The position numbers and the translations under genes were made by a program. Under the pieces are notes generated by a model. That model had not been told where the DNA came from, did not search any database, and was given only the letters and a program-made list of their open reading frames with translations. 64,000 nucleotides of DNA from Salvia splendens (Eukaryota; Streptophyta; Magnoliopsida; Lamiales; Lamiaceae), in assembly GCF_004379255.2 (NCBI RefSeq), contig NC_056041.1, positions 1,984,001-2,048,000 on the forward strand, in the 5' to 3' direction. This document shows positions 49,267 through 61,652 of the stretch, piece by piece. Numbering within the stretch: position 1 is the first letter of the stretch; every line of letters starts with the position of its first letter.

Positions 49267-52200
49267 ATGTCGAAGATGAAGCACTTGCTGCGGAAGCTGC
49301 ACATCGGTGATCACCAAAATCTGGCGAGGCAGCCGCCTCCCGTGCTCGATCAGCCGGCTCAAACGGCGTCGTCTTCGCCGTCCCCGTCTCCATCCCCCTC
49401 TCCGCTGCCAGATTTGCCACAGACGGCGTCTTCGTCGGAGAACGATGGGACGGGCACGGGCACTAATTTCAATTACCTCGAAGAGGAGTTCCAAATGCAA
49501 TTGGCGCTGGCAATTAGCGTCTCGGATCCAGGTCAAACCTGCGTTGACTCGGAAACCGCTCAAATCAACGCCGTTAAGCAGATTAGTCTTGGCCGCTCTC
49601 CTTCGCAGAGCCTTGCTGAATTTCTAGCGCTCCGATATTGGGTGAGTAATCGATCTTCTAGCTTTGTGCCTTTTTCCGGAGGAGGTGAATTTTAGGTGTT
49701 TCAGTTGTTACATACATCGTTGATTGGGAGTGTAGCTAACATTTTTATATACGTGCGGAGTTGATCCTTTGAGTGTTGTCAGCTATATTTTGGCTAGTGA
49801 TATTTGTATTATAGTAATATTCAGGTTAGTGAATTTGCTATTTAAGGGTGGATTATTTTTAGCAGATCATATTTTACTCATTTCTATATGATTATTGGTT
49901 CCACACTTCTCATTGTGCCTGAGTTGCGAGATGGATCTGGGAACATAGAGAATGGATTCTACTCTAGTACACTACATTTTGTTGGGACTAGGCTGCTATG
50001 TTATGTTTGCATTGGTTGTGGAATGGAGTAGTGGAGAAAGGAGTTTTCTTAACATATCCCATTGTTGGTAATATGTTTAATGGCAATAACAGTCCCGGTA
50101 TTATAGGAATGATGCTAAAAGCAAGCCACGGGAAAGATTTTCTTCTACCTTTTTCACTGTCATCTATGGTACAACGTTTATTAAATGTTATATATGTGTG
50201 ATTGACAAGTAACTTGTGATAAAGTGTCGTGATTTTAAACTTGCATGCTAGTTTTCTCTTATGTAGTCATGTATACGATGGTTGCATTTTTCTCTGGAAT
50301 GAAGAACACATATATACTGTTCTGGTAGTTTGGTCACAACCTGCTAAACTTGCATCTGATTAATTCAATTCTAGTAATATGAAAATCAAGTTACACATTT
50401 GTTTCTATCTAGTGTGTTGCAAACTATATAACACGCATCCTCTCCAGAATATATTACCGTATGATTCTTGGGAACAGTTTAGTTGATAAACCTGCTAAAA
50501 TTGCCATATACATTTGTCGTTCATTTAGACATTTGCACCTAAGGGTAAGTTTCAAAGGCCTTTATGCTTTTGAATTGTGTCTTTCTTCTATCTTTCCATT
50601 TTTTCTGGTTTCATTTTTTCAATCTTTCCTTGTTATGTGGTATAGTTGATTACAAGCATCTTCTGCATCATCTCCATTTGATGCACTAGTCATAGCTCAT
50701 CCCTTCCTAACAAAGGAAGGGAAACCTATATAATGCGTTATAGTCTTCAATTGTTATCAAACTATTGATGAAATGCTCATCTTTCCTTAATGCAGAGCTG
50801 TAATGTTGTAAGTTATGATGAGAAAGTAATAGATGGATTCTATGATGTTTGTGGAATTGATTCCAGCTCGATGGTCCAAACCAAAATGCCATCCCTAGTA
50901 GATCTCGAAGCAATATCTGTTTTGAATAATGTTGACTTTGAGGTGGTTTCAGTCAATCGTAGCGCTGATACGGAGCTTCGGAGACTTGAAGAAATAGTGC
51001 ATTTTATGTCCATGGAGTACCTTGCTCAAAATATGAGCCAGAGAACAAGCTCTCTAGTTCAAAAAATTGCTGATCTTATTGTTGAAAGAATGGGAGGTCC
51101 TGTTAGTGATGTTGAAGAAATGTTTTGGAGGTGGAGGGCACGGAGTCAGGAGTTAAGACTCAACTTCAATACAGTCGTCCTTCCCCTGGGTTCTCTTGAC
51201 ATTGGCCATTCACGCCAAAGGGCCTTACTTTTTAAGGTTGTAAAAGATATTCTCTCCACTTTTTACTGTAATGCAGTATATGTGCTGATTCTTGATTCTT
51301 ATTTATTTACAGATTTGAATCTTCCAATACCTGAATTAAATTCTGATAAAAGGTTGCCGGTTTTAGGTACTTGCTGATAGGGTTGACATTCCATGTAAGC
51401 TAGTCAAAGGGAGTTATCATACTGGCACCGATGAAGGAGCTGTAAACTTGATAAAATTGGATAGTGGAAGGTAACAGCTCGATTATTGCTAGTTTGCAAA
51501 TTTTGGTTTTATGTTGTTTCTGTTTTTCACCATATAGGTCTTGCCCTTGAGGTAAAAATCCAGAAGGCCTAAAATATTTTGTGAGAATCCTAGATTGTTT
51601 TGCAAATTCACTTTGTGTTTAGTTGCTCTATTTTATCATTAATGCCCAGCCATTAAACCCATTACTGAAGAAATTATTTTGTTCAAGTTTGAATTCCTTT
51701 TAATGTTATGATGTTGCCTTAAGTGTAATAGCACATAATGCTTCTGAATGGGTGCAGTGAATATATTATTGATCTAATGGGCGCTCCTGGGGCTCTCATT
51801 CCTGCTGAAGCACCCAGTGGGCGTCTTCAAAACCTTGGGTTGGATATCACGACTGCTGCAGCAATTGGCATGGGTTCATTTTCAGCACCTGACCAAGGAG
51901 CCAGAGCTGAATCATCTTCAACTTCTGGAGATGAAACTGCCAAAACTGGAAGCACAAGTTTGGACTCATTTCAGGTTGCTACTGCATCGAATAGAAATGG
52001 AAGCAGATTCGCTGGAAAAATCCAATCGGACCCATTGGAGCATGCTACTGGAGATTATCTACCTTCAAGCGAAACATGTGAAATGCCATTGGTTGCTGGC
52101 AAGAACACAAATTTAGTAGAGTTGCGAGTGGAAGATGTTCCCAGGTACATATTATTGCTGCTAGCAAATCAATTTTTCTTGAGCCTTTGCACTATGTTTT

Positions 52201-54522
52201 CATTACTTGCATCAGGATAAAACTTACTGTGGTGAGTGTGAAGCTGACCAGGTGTAAAGGATATCCTTGTAGTGCTGACAACTTTTTACATAATTTGCAG
52301 GAAACACGCAGCTGAACAATTGCGTTTGCCACTAGATTCAGTGGGATATATGTCACCTTTTGATACCCAACATGATCAAAGAGTGACTTTCAAAGACAGA
52401 AAGGATGAAGTCATTCCAAATGACAGTGCGGCAATTGGTACCGAACTTATTGATGCTTCTGGAAATAGGGAAGCTGTAGACATAGCCTACACTGACCAGT
52501 CTAATGCTAACAAGATTCAGAATATGCAACTTGATTCGGCAATGAATGGAGTCTCTGAAATGTTATGGGAGGATCTTCAGATTGGTGAACGCATTGGTAT
52601 AGGTAAGAGTTCTATTATTGCAGATTTTATCCTTCTTTGAAGGTGTGGCTTTCTTGTGATATATGTGGGTGAGTGTGGAGATTCCGATGCTTTACTTTTC
52701 TCCGATGCTTCTCTCTGAAGAGTACTTCTCTCATATTATATTGGAAACTCCGATGCTTTGCTTTTTTGGAACTTTTCGATCAGAGATGTACTGATTCCCT
52801 GATTAAGTGTGGAGATTTGATTCATCTTATAGTGCGCTGCTTTGGATTTGCAATGTTAAAGGAATTTTGCTCATACTTCAGATTCTGGAATATTTGATCA
52901 ATTCATATACTTACTTTTGTATACTGTACTCATGCTTATCCTACAGGATCTTATGGTGAGGTCTACCGAGCAGAATGGAATGGCACAGTGAGTTTTTTTA
53001 CTATCCTTGTTTTTCAATGAGTAACTCTTCTTGAAGTTAAAAAGTATGCACATAATATACTTGTTTTAATGTATCTATCTATTGTTATTTCCTTACAGGA
53101 AGTTGCAGTGAAGAGGTTTATGAAACAAGATATATCAGGTGATGCACTAGCACAGTTTAGATTTGAGGTAAGCAAGATTTTTTTTATCATGCATCTCATG
53201 CGTGACATTCTACATGCTAGAGAGAAAATTTCCTACAATTATTTATTTTTGCTTTTAGCTCTTCTCTGCTTATTGCTTGTTTTAGGTTGAGATTATGTTG
53301 AGGCTGAGACATCCAAATATTGTTCTTTTCATGGGTGCTGTGTTACGACCCCCAAATATGTCCATATTGATGGAATTTCTCCCAAGGTTAATATCTCTCG
53401 CTGGCTAATGGAAATCTTTACTGATAACTTCTATCTTATTTAGTCATTGGCTACTTTCAGGGGTAGCTTGTATAAGTTGCTGCACCGTCCAAATATCCAA
53501 ATCGATGAAAAAAGACGAATAAGAATGGCCATGGATGTGGTATTGTTTTTAGGTGTTGCATTCCACTTGTTTCTCCTATCATGTTTCTTGCCCTTTGTTA
53601 ATAATCTAGTATTCCACAGGCCAAGGGAATGAATTATTTACACACTAGCCATCCAATCATTGTGCATCGGGATCTCAAGACTCCAAACCTCCTTGTTGAT
53701 AAAAATTGGGTTGTTAAGGTTTGGTCCGTTGTGCATTACTTCCCCGTCAGTTATAAACTACAGAGTATTTTTTCCTATCTATGCTAATAACTGACTATTT
53801 TTAGGTTTGTGACTTTGGGATGTCGCGCCTGCAGCACAATACTTTCCTATCTTCAAAATCAACTGCTGGGACGGTAAGACACATCAACCAATGTTTTGTT
53901 AAAAGCTAGAATATATATGAAAAAATATTCACTCGCTATTTAATCCTATATGTAGGCAGAGTGGATGGCGCCAGAAGTTCTAAGGAATGAACCATCTAAT
54001 GAGAAGTGAGTTCGTGACCCATCTGTAATCTTAATCGTAGAGCAATTGTGAATGACACCTCGCTAAATAGGATCAGTTTTTCGTCTTCGCAGATCTGATG
54101 TATATAGTTTTGGGGTTATTTTATGGGAGCTGGCAACTCTCCGAGTGCCATGGACAGAAATGAACTCGATGCAAGTTGTTGGAGCCGTTGGATTCCAAGA
54201 CAGGCACCTTGACATCCCGCCCATGGTTGATCCACTTGTGGCAAATATAATACGCGACTGCTGGATTAGGTAAAGTTTCTAACTTTTCTTGATTCTCTGG
54301 CCATACTTGTCATGATTTACACATCTCTTCCTGTGTGCATGTGATAAACTCAGAATAGAAGATAAAATTCTACCTCACACTAAGAAGTGAGAGTAATTTT
54401 GTTTCTGTAGAAACCCACAGGGACGCCCTTCGTTTGCACAGATTATTGCTCGACTCAAAGGTGTGCATCGCCTTAGTGTGCAGAGAACAACTGAGAGTCG
54501 TGAAAACCCATCTCTGATGTAA
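49267..54522 (+). CDS. Raf-like MAP kinase kinase kinase, EDR1 family (RAF3/At5g11850 type)
   Basis: Serine/threonine kinase of the plant B-group Raf-like MAP3Ks, related to EDR1 and CTR1. Fourteen exons (49267-49641, 50796-51236, 51367-51470, 51758-52144, 52301-52602, 52947-52987, 53099-53167, 53286-53386, 53461-53539, 53620-53718, 53805-53873, 53956-54005, 54093-54269, 54411-54522) join in phase to 801 codons. The N-terminus [14 protein letters not shown] and the EDR1-type regulatory domain (~125-350: [42 protein letters not shown]) match RAF3. The kinase domain has GIGSYGEVY, the VAVKRF lysine, [17 protein letters not shown] and an APE motif in GTAEWMAPE, where relatives have Pro in place of the first Ala. 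All catalytic residues are intact. The conserved central segment found in relatives after ~residue 440 (the KNPEFAQKLH region) is absent. The start is the first ATG giving the conserved MSKMKHLL. Confidence 0.92.
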
Positions 54523-55403
54523 CAATAGCTCGGAACTTGTTCAAAGAACCAGTAGAGCAGGAGTGGGTTTTTTTAAAATTTTCAGAGCTACGCTGCTGAG
54601 GAACATAATTGGATTCAGCAGTGATTCGTTGGTGAAGCTCGATGCAACCAGAATCAAAACCCACCTCTCCTCTCCTCACCTCACCTCACCTCACCTCACC
54701 TCAACCGGTGGCTCTTAAGTGCAGTTAGGGGAAGACATTGGGGCTAAAAATTTGCGAAAAGTTTAGAAGCTTTATGGTTCACCAATGTAGCTGAATATAT
54801 GTATAATAAATCTCTTACTTTAGAGAGATCTAGAGATGGATGGGTTGGGGGGGGGGGGGTGAGGGGGTGTTGGGTATTGTTGAGACCATAAAAGAAGCAA
54901 CTGTAAAAAAAGGTCTCAGTAGGTTTTGTACCAAAAGAAGAATTAGTAAAAGAAAAAAATGACAAAATTGTTGTTTTTTTCGTTTTATTTAGAAACGCAA
55001 ACTCTCTTGTTAGTTGTACCTGTTATAAAAGGGGAATGCAAAAATATCAAAAAGGAAGGTTATGATTCATGATTTTTCAACACATTGATTCTTACTAATC
55101 ATAAAATAGTTATGATATATGCATCAAATATACTAAAAGCTAAACCCAAAGGCTTGTCACCGAAGTTGAAATGCAATTACCAGTAGCAACCATGGTCTCT
55201 GTGTTTTTATTGGACCTGCTGAGCAGTCAAAGGAATCCTTGACCTTCCGGTTATCCTGAGAGTCATGCGGTGTTTCTGTCCCTGGCAACGGCAGAGAGAA
55301 TTACCAGAAGCAACCTGTTCTAAATCAATCATTTCGCAACGCGACCATTCTCTCAGCCAAGGACTCTAGTAGTATTACTGATCCAAGAAACAATCTGTAC
55401 ATC
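54523..55403. other. Intergenic between convergent Raf and CBL genes
   Basis: Holds the 3' UTRs of both genes, a (CCTCA)n minisatellite at ~54672-54704 and a G run of about 13 at ~54847-54860. No further gene. Confidence 0.6.
54672..54704. repeat. (CTCAC)n minisatellite in the Raf 3' UTR region
   Basis: About six consecutive 5-bp units within 200 bp after the Raf stop codon. Confidence 0.9.
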
Positions 55404-57398
55404 TCAATCGTCAGCCTCAGTGTTGAATACGAAACTCGGGAAAGCAGTGGTGATGTCCCTGAAAGATCATTAACATTAGAGAGGAGTGATCACCCACCAT
55501 TTGCAGATTACGGTGGAAGGAATAAGATAAACTTGGACAGAGGAAGAACAAAGTGGCATACCTCAAGTAGGGTAAAGTCATGTTCCTCAAGAGTGAGGAG
55601 GGATGTCGTAGGACGAAAGCCTTCCACTCCTCTTTGCTAATTCTACCATCTCCATCAGCATCAGCATCCTCAAATGTCTGTTAACAAACGATAAAAATGC
55701 GTTTTTTAAGTAGGCGCGTTATCAACATTATGAGGAGACCATGTAAACTTTTGGTAAAAGTCACTTTATCAATTATTTGCTCCAAGACTTCCTCAGAGAG
55801 TTCCATTTCAGATTCAACAAATAGCGCAACCACCATCTGCTTGACCTGAAGTAACATGTGAAGTCTACTTAACATGTGTTGAAAATTTGATTAGAAATAG
55901 CTAAAATATAAACAGGACAACTGTGATTTTCTGATATGTATATGTCAGTTGTTTGATATATTTGAACATCTTGTGAATCTTCACACACGTTTATCAAGTA
56001 GAAAACAGTTCGGCTAAATATCTCATCAACTTTCATGCTCTAATTAACAAACTAAAATTTCCGTAGAGCTAGATACTTACTTCTTCTCGCTCTATGAAAC
56101 CAGTTTGTCTCAAATCATACAGCTTGAATGCAACTGCGAGATGAGGAATGCCATATAGCTCAAGGTTAGTGGGGATAGAAATAGGGAAATAAATTCTTAT
56201 CTATTAGTACTACTTATATATCTCATAAATGAAAGTCCAATGTAATAAGCCTAAAATAATTTGTGATTCCTTACAATCTATTTTCTCTTCCACAGGGGCA
56301 TAAGGGTGGAACACATTAAGTGCATGGACAAATTCCTCAAACTCAATCACTCCATTCTTTTTCTCATCAAAAATATCAAAAACCTGCAAGCAAAATAGGA
56401 AACCTGGTAACTCTCCGTAGCAAAAACACAGGCCATATTTTGACATCAAGAAATATTCTATTGAAAATCAAAAGTTTTTCCACTTCCACAGTATGCATCT
56501 AGATCTACAGAAGCCATAAACTAACGAAACCTGTTTGCCTCTATATTCAAATGTTTTGTCTAGTCAACCATCTCACTGCACTAGCACTAAGTATACTTTA
56601 TACAGTACGGAGTATATTAATTCATGACAGATCAAGGATGTTGTGATTACCCTGTCGAGAAAAAGATTCTCGCCACTTGCAGTTCTGAACAAAGCTAGCT
56701 GAAGCTCTTCCTACATGTGAACTAAAATCTGTGAGTGGATCCATGTGATGATATTATACATGTGGATCTGTTAAAAAGTGATGCAAAAGATGTAAAAAAC
56801 TAATTAATGGATTCACAATCAGAACATAAAAGTTAGACAACTGTTCTTAAAAGTTTCCTTCAAAAGTGCTTAGATACAGCAATCATCTACAGTAATTGTA
56901 CCTTATGAATCAATCCGTCGTCAATAATGGAACTACTTAGCTTCTTAAACAACTCATACAATGCCTCCACTTCATTAAACGAAACTGCAAATTTAACCAA
57001 AAACAATTATGAAGCAGTTTGTAAAAATCAATTAAATTCACAACAATAATGTAGACATGTGCAGTATCGATTAAACCAAAGTTAAACAAGCAGAGAAAAC
57101 CAAATATTAAGAAAAAAGATCTGAGTACTTTACATCGAGATTCTTCTGAGAGTCGAGCAATCTCCTCACATCCAAAGCGCGGCTTCCTCTCCCGACTCCA
57201 ATTTTCACAACCGAAACAGCCGGAAACCGCGACTATCAGCGCGTCGATCGTCGCAACGATCGGATACAAAGCCGCGCAAAATTTCTCTATACTCAGTGTG
57301 CTTGAGCTCTGCTTATCATCACGTTAGCATAATTGCAAAAACTAGATCAACAGTTGCGGAATTGGAAAACTTACCAGCGAATTGGCGGTTGAATCCAT
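55404..57398 (-). CDS. CBL10: Calcineurin B-like calcium sensor, CBL10 type
   Basis: EF-hand Ca2+ sensor that recruits CIPK kinases; CBL10 acts at tonoplast and plasma membrane in salt tolerance. Nine exons on the minus strand (57375-57398, 57134-57308, 56902-56984, 56651-56710, 56275-56383, 56081-56133, 55765-55845, 55562-55677, 55404-55458) join in phase to 251 codons. The long N-terminus with hydrophobic [17 protein letters not shown] is specific to CBL10 rather than to the myristoylated CBLs. EF-hands follow: degenerate EF1 ([18 protein letters not shown]), EF2 ([16 protein letters not shown]), EF3 ([15 protein letters not shown]) and canonical EF4 ([15 protein letters not shown]). The C-terminal FPSF motif ([15 protein letters not shown]) is the CIPK phosphorylation site. 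The gene appears intact. It converges with the Raf gene about 880 bp away and diverges from the HDA2 relic. Confidence 0.94.
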
Positions 57399-58396
57399 TC
57401 GAATTCCAGCGCGAGAGGTGAAAATGTCAACAGCGACGAATCGCGCTTCCTCGAATTTTATGAATAAAATATTCTCATTTTATAATGTTTGTGGGTATGT
57501 TTTTTTATTGGTTAACACATGCGATATAATGAACTGTCTCTACACCATAATTTATATTTTATTGATTCTTTTTATTATCCTAAAATTTTAATTATTGTGC
57601 TTCAATGTAATTTAATTTTATCTAAAGATCCTTGTGTGCATGCTCATTTTTATGACTTTTTGTATATTTAAAATACTAATGTGTACTGTAATATTTTGAA
57701 AATGAATTATTAGTTTGTGAAAGCATAAAATTTGGTCAAGATATGATAGGAGTATGCTTTATTATCTTTTAAAATTTAATGACAATTATTTTTTTTAAAA
57801 TTCACAACTATCCCATGATGATTTTTTCTAGGCAAATTGGGTGTGAGTGGGCGTATACATACATAATTTTAGTGTTGTAGAATTATAGTAGTGCAAACAC
57901 AATCAAGTGAGTGTAGACAACAAAATGTCATTGTTTTAACCTTTAAGAATAAAAAGTAAAAATAATAAAACATATTGTTGATCAGAGACAGAATAATTGA
58001 AGATTTTAAAATTCTCTTAATCTGTCATTTGATTTCAAAAGATGCAAGATATATCAAAAATAAACCACTCAAATACTCCCCTTTTGAAAATAGTTTTGTC
58101 ATGAGTATCAATTTCCAATTTTAAAATGTCATGCAATAAAACTGTTTAATTGTCATATTTTAAATTCACTATATTTCTAAGTAGTAATTTTGATGGCTAA
58201 GGTGCGCTTATTCAAGAAAAGAAAAAACAGTTGTTGATTGCTTGATTCTAACTTAATTTATTTTCATTTATGTCATAATTTTTTAAAGAAAAAATAGTGA
58301 TTAGATCGAGTACACGGGGAGATTCCATTTTTGTTCTAGAGAATTAATGGAATTCCATTTTAATGAAGGAGGTTAGATTTATTCCGAATGGGGGAG
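57399..58396. other. CBL10 promoter side and AT-rich intergenic DNA
   Basis: No exon of a deacetylase N-terminus or other gene is found here on the plus strand, which matters for the truncated HDA2-like copy downstream. Confidence 0.55.
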
Positions 58397-58397
58397 T

Positions 58398-58542
58398 GAC
58401 GCACAAGGGTTATGCGTCGTTATTATTGAACGACGCACAACCCTTATGCGTCGTTAGTTAACGACGCACAAGGATTATGCGTCGTTCAAAGACGCATAAG
58501 CATTATGCGTCTTACCCTAATGATGCATAACCCTTATGCATC
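58398..58542. repeat. Array of five imperfect palindromes
   Basis: Consecutive hairpin-forming units at 58398-58421, 58429-58455, 58460-58486, 58491-58511 and 58522-58542. Each is built as (a)acgacgcacaa-NNN-ttatgcgtcgt(t) or a shorter gacgcataa/ttatgcgtc form. Arms are 9-12 bp around a 3-5-bp centre. The loop bases alternate between ggg and ccc types. No family assigned. Confidence 0.9.
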
Positions 58543-58546
58543 ACAC

Positions 58547-58603
58547 TGGTAAGCATTCCCGCCTGTCACCCGGGTGACCCGTTCGATCCCCGGCAATGGC
58601 GCA
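58547..58603 (+). pseudogene. tRNA-Asp(GUC)-like relic
   Basis: TGGTAAGCATTCCCGCCTGT followed by cacccgggtgacccgttcga and tccccggcaatggcgca matches the D-loop end, anticodon arm (CCTGTCAC, anticodon GTC), variable loop, T-arm and 3' acceptor strand of plant tRNA-Asp. The 5' acceptor strand and D-stem are replaced by the last palindrome, two G are missing from the T-arm, and the acceptor end has a C-to-T type change. It cannot fold as a normal tRNA. It may be a tRNA pseudogene or the head of a tRNA-derived SINE. Confidence 0.8.
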
Positions 58604-58689
58604 TTTTTACTACTATTATTATTACTATTATTTATTAGAGTATAGTTCATTTTTACTATTATTATTACTATTATTTATTAGAGTATAGT
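58604..58689. repeat. Short duplication of a TTA/TTATTA-rich unit
   Basis: Two copies of atttttactactattattat-like sequence ending in tattagagtatagttca follow the tRNA-like relic. Confidence 0.85.
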
Positions 58690-58774
58690 TCACCGCTATT
58701 ATAATTGACCTTTGTCCGTGTCTGGCTACCTTCAATGTATATATTTAGATGATTATTTTGCTACTTGGGGACAG

Positions 58775-60757
58775 GTGCATCCAGAATCATACTTGGATGG
58801 TTTAAAAAGCAGCTTAAATGTGGCAACAATAGTTGAGGTGAGCTTGTGATAGTTCCACTTTAAAGGAAAAGAAAAATGTCTCACATTAGGATCACATTAT
58901 AGCTTTTTGTCAGACTTGTAATTTTCTAGCATGAAATTAGACTTATCAGCTATTCATTTTTCTATTTGATTCTGATGTCTTAACACCTCTGTGGCCATGG
59001 ATTGCAGGTTCCGCCAGTTTCATTATTGCCAAACTGTCTTGTGGACAAGCACGTCCTTCACCCCTTCCGCAAACAGGTAGTAATACTTATCTGAATTTCT
59101 TTTTCACTTCTGACCCTTCAGGATCCATTTGACAATAACTAATTTACATGCAGGTTGGGGGAACTATTTTTTGTCTGCTAAGCTTGCGAAAGAACGAGGA
59201 TGGGCTATCATTATCAATGTCGGTGGTGGGTTCCATCATTGTTTAGCAGCAAACGGAGGTGGATTTTGTGCTTATGCTGATATCTCTCTTTGCATCCACT
59301 TTGCTTTCACCCGTTTAGATATTTCCAGGTATTCAACAATTCACTAAATAAGATAGCCCCCCCCCCCCCCCAAAGTGAAGCAGATTCTTGAATTCGACTC
59401 ATTTTTTGCTCATTAGCTCTAATCAACACACAGGGTGATGATAATTGATCTTGATGCGCACCAAGGAAATGGCCACGAAAAAGATTTTTCTAACGATAGT
59501 ATGAGATATTATAGCTTCGTCTTCATCATATACTCTTCAAGTGCTTTGTTTCGATGCAGCTTGCAGTGACACTTCTTTATGGTGTTTATTTGTTTTAATG
59601 CAGGAAGAGTCTATATCCTTTATATGTACAATCCTGATATATATCCGTTGGTAGGTAACCTAATAATATATTCATATTAACCTCGTTTTTGCTCTGAAAA
59701 TTTAAAGAGGGAAAATATCTATAGGAAAAAAAAATTTCAATAGACAGTCATCTCTATTTTCTGTCTCATTTTTTTTGTTTCTTTATATTTTGGTTTATAT
59801 ATTTTCCTGAGGTCTTTGAAGATCAATGTTACATGAGCTATACCTTTTTATCAATATGATTAAACTTTAATTTTCTTTACATTTAAGGATTATGAAGCCA
59901 GGAAATATATCACTCAGAAAGTTGAAGTAGCGGTAAGAATGAGAGGTTGATTTGTTCTGTTACTCTTTTTTAACAGTGTGGAACAAATACTGACGAATAT
60001 TTGTCAAAACTCGATGGGGCACTCAAGGTACTTCAGGCAGCCTATCATTCTACTCACCTGTTTCTAATTTTCAGACAAGAACAATTGTATTGGACTGAAA
60101 TTGCACTTTGAAGGAACATGATCTGAATTTTGTCTTTCGTTGAGATATAAGATTCTGTTGCTTTGTAATGAACCTGTAGGTTGCTGCTGGTGCATTTGGC
60201 CCCGAATTGATCATCTACAATGCTGGAACTGATATTCTTGATGGAGATCCTTTGGGCAAGTTGAAGGTAAGATGCTGTGTGTGTGTGTGAGCATCTGTCA
60301 TGTGTGTAATTTTGCAGCAATAACTTTGGGATGTTCGTCTTACAAAAAGAGATGTCTACGAGAGCGCAGTTGTGATTCATGTGTCAAAAGAAATGTAGGG
60401 ACATATGAATTGTGAAGATGTCTCGTAACAGAGAAAAGCACGTGGCAATACTATCTATACGCTCTGGAATGATTTGTATCTTCCATGTTTTGTACGTTTC
60501 ACTTTTATATCATTCTATGTGACGTATGCAAAATCTGCGCCCAGATCAGCCCTGAAGGAATTGGCGCGAGAGATGAAAAGATTTTCACATTTGCTCGTGA
60601 GAGGGGTGTTCCTCTACTAATGCTCACATCAGGTTTCAGTTTCTTTCTTGTATGTACACTTTTGTTCGCTAGGTACTCCTCTTACACCAGCTCCGTTGCA
60701 GTTGGTTACATGAAATCTAGTGCTAGAGTGATTGCAGATTCAATCATAACCACATGA
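58775..60757 (+). pseudogene. 5'-truncated class IV histone deacetylase, HDA2-like
   Basis: Relic of an HDAC11/HDA2-type zinc-dependent lysine deacetylase. Ten exons keep good splice sites: 58775-58837, 59008-59076, 59154-59328, 59434-59498, 59604-59650, 59888-59932, 59977-60027, 60180-60266, 60545-60632 and 60702-60757. Recognisable blocks are VHPESYLDGLK, VGGGFHHC (catalytic His pair), VMIIDLDAHQGNGHE (zinc Asp/His), IYNAGTDILDGDPLG (zinc Asp) and GYMKSSARVIADSI. Defects: the N-terminal exons with the start codon are missing, a length change in a T run at ~59162-59170 shifts the frame early in exon 3, two extra Ile codons precede the GGGFHHC motif, Gly in the LTSGG motif reads Val, and the C-terminus stops early. 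Introns are retained, so it arose by DNA-level duplication or decay, not retroposition. Confidence 0.88.
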
Positions 60758-61643
60758 AGCTCTCATCCGAGACGGTGGCGAACTTCAACTACTTTCTCAA
60801 AAATCAATAAAATTGTCATATGTTGCCACTGTGAATATAGCTTTGTGCTTGTATAGTCTTGTTTTGTGCCTATAGAAGTGGTATTAGACTTCTGCTCGTG
60901 TTTCCTGAAATTCGACTCCCTGAGCAAACCGAGCTGAATCAAACCGGGCTCGATGAGGTGTGTTGCGTTGAGCAGGTAAAGCGCGGTATAAGTAATAGGT
61001 ATACTTGTTTTGTCGACAAGATTTTTGATTTCCAGAGTGTAGCTTGAAGTTTAGAATATGTTTTTAGCTGAATTTAAACTATAATTACCAAATTCAAATT
61101 AAAATGTTAACTAAGGATTTAACAATTAATTAAGTCCATTAATGATTAGTTATATTAGGAAGCCTACTAAATTAATTGGTTTCATTTGAAAGTGAATGTT
61201 GATTGATTATGTAATCGATATTGATTGCAAATTTTGCCATTATGATTACATCAATAATCCCCTGTTCTGGCTACGAGGTTTCCATGTTAGTGTGGGACAT
61301 TAAATTGGTCGGTTGACTAATGTCATTTAATTATTGGATTGATGAATTGCATTGTTTTGTTGTACTATTTGTATAACCTCAAATAATTGATTTGTTTTAT
61401 TATTTATTTTATTTTATTTACGTGGGTGTAATTTTATTTTCAAAATTCTCAAAAACTTATATTTACTTTTCCGAATTTCATTAATTGGTTTTCACGATTT
61501 TCCTTACGACAATACAAATCAATATCATAGATTGAATTGATTATACTTAAAAACTGGTTAATTATATTTTACGCAATGACTTTTATTTGGAGTTTATGAA
61601 CTGACCCAACCACCTTCTGGAAATGAAAAGTCCGTATTAATTT
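60758..61643. other. Intergenic, no gene recognised
   Basis: The 3' flank of the HDA2-like relic, then AT-rich DNA without coding or repeat structure that I can name. Confidence 0.55.
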
Positions 61644-61652
61644 TTTTTAAAA

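Noticed and set aside
58396..58542. CRISPR-like array
   Set aside because: The units are palindromes with short variable gaps in a plant nuclear context, without unique spacers of constant length or cas genes.
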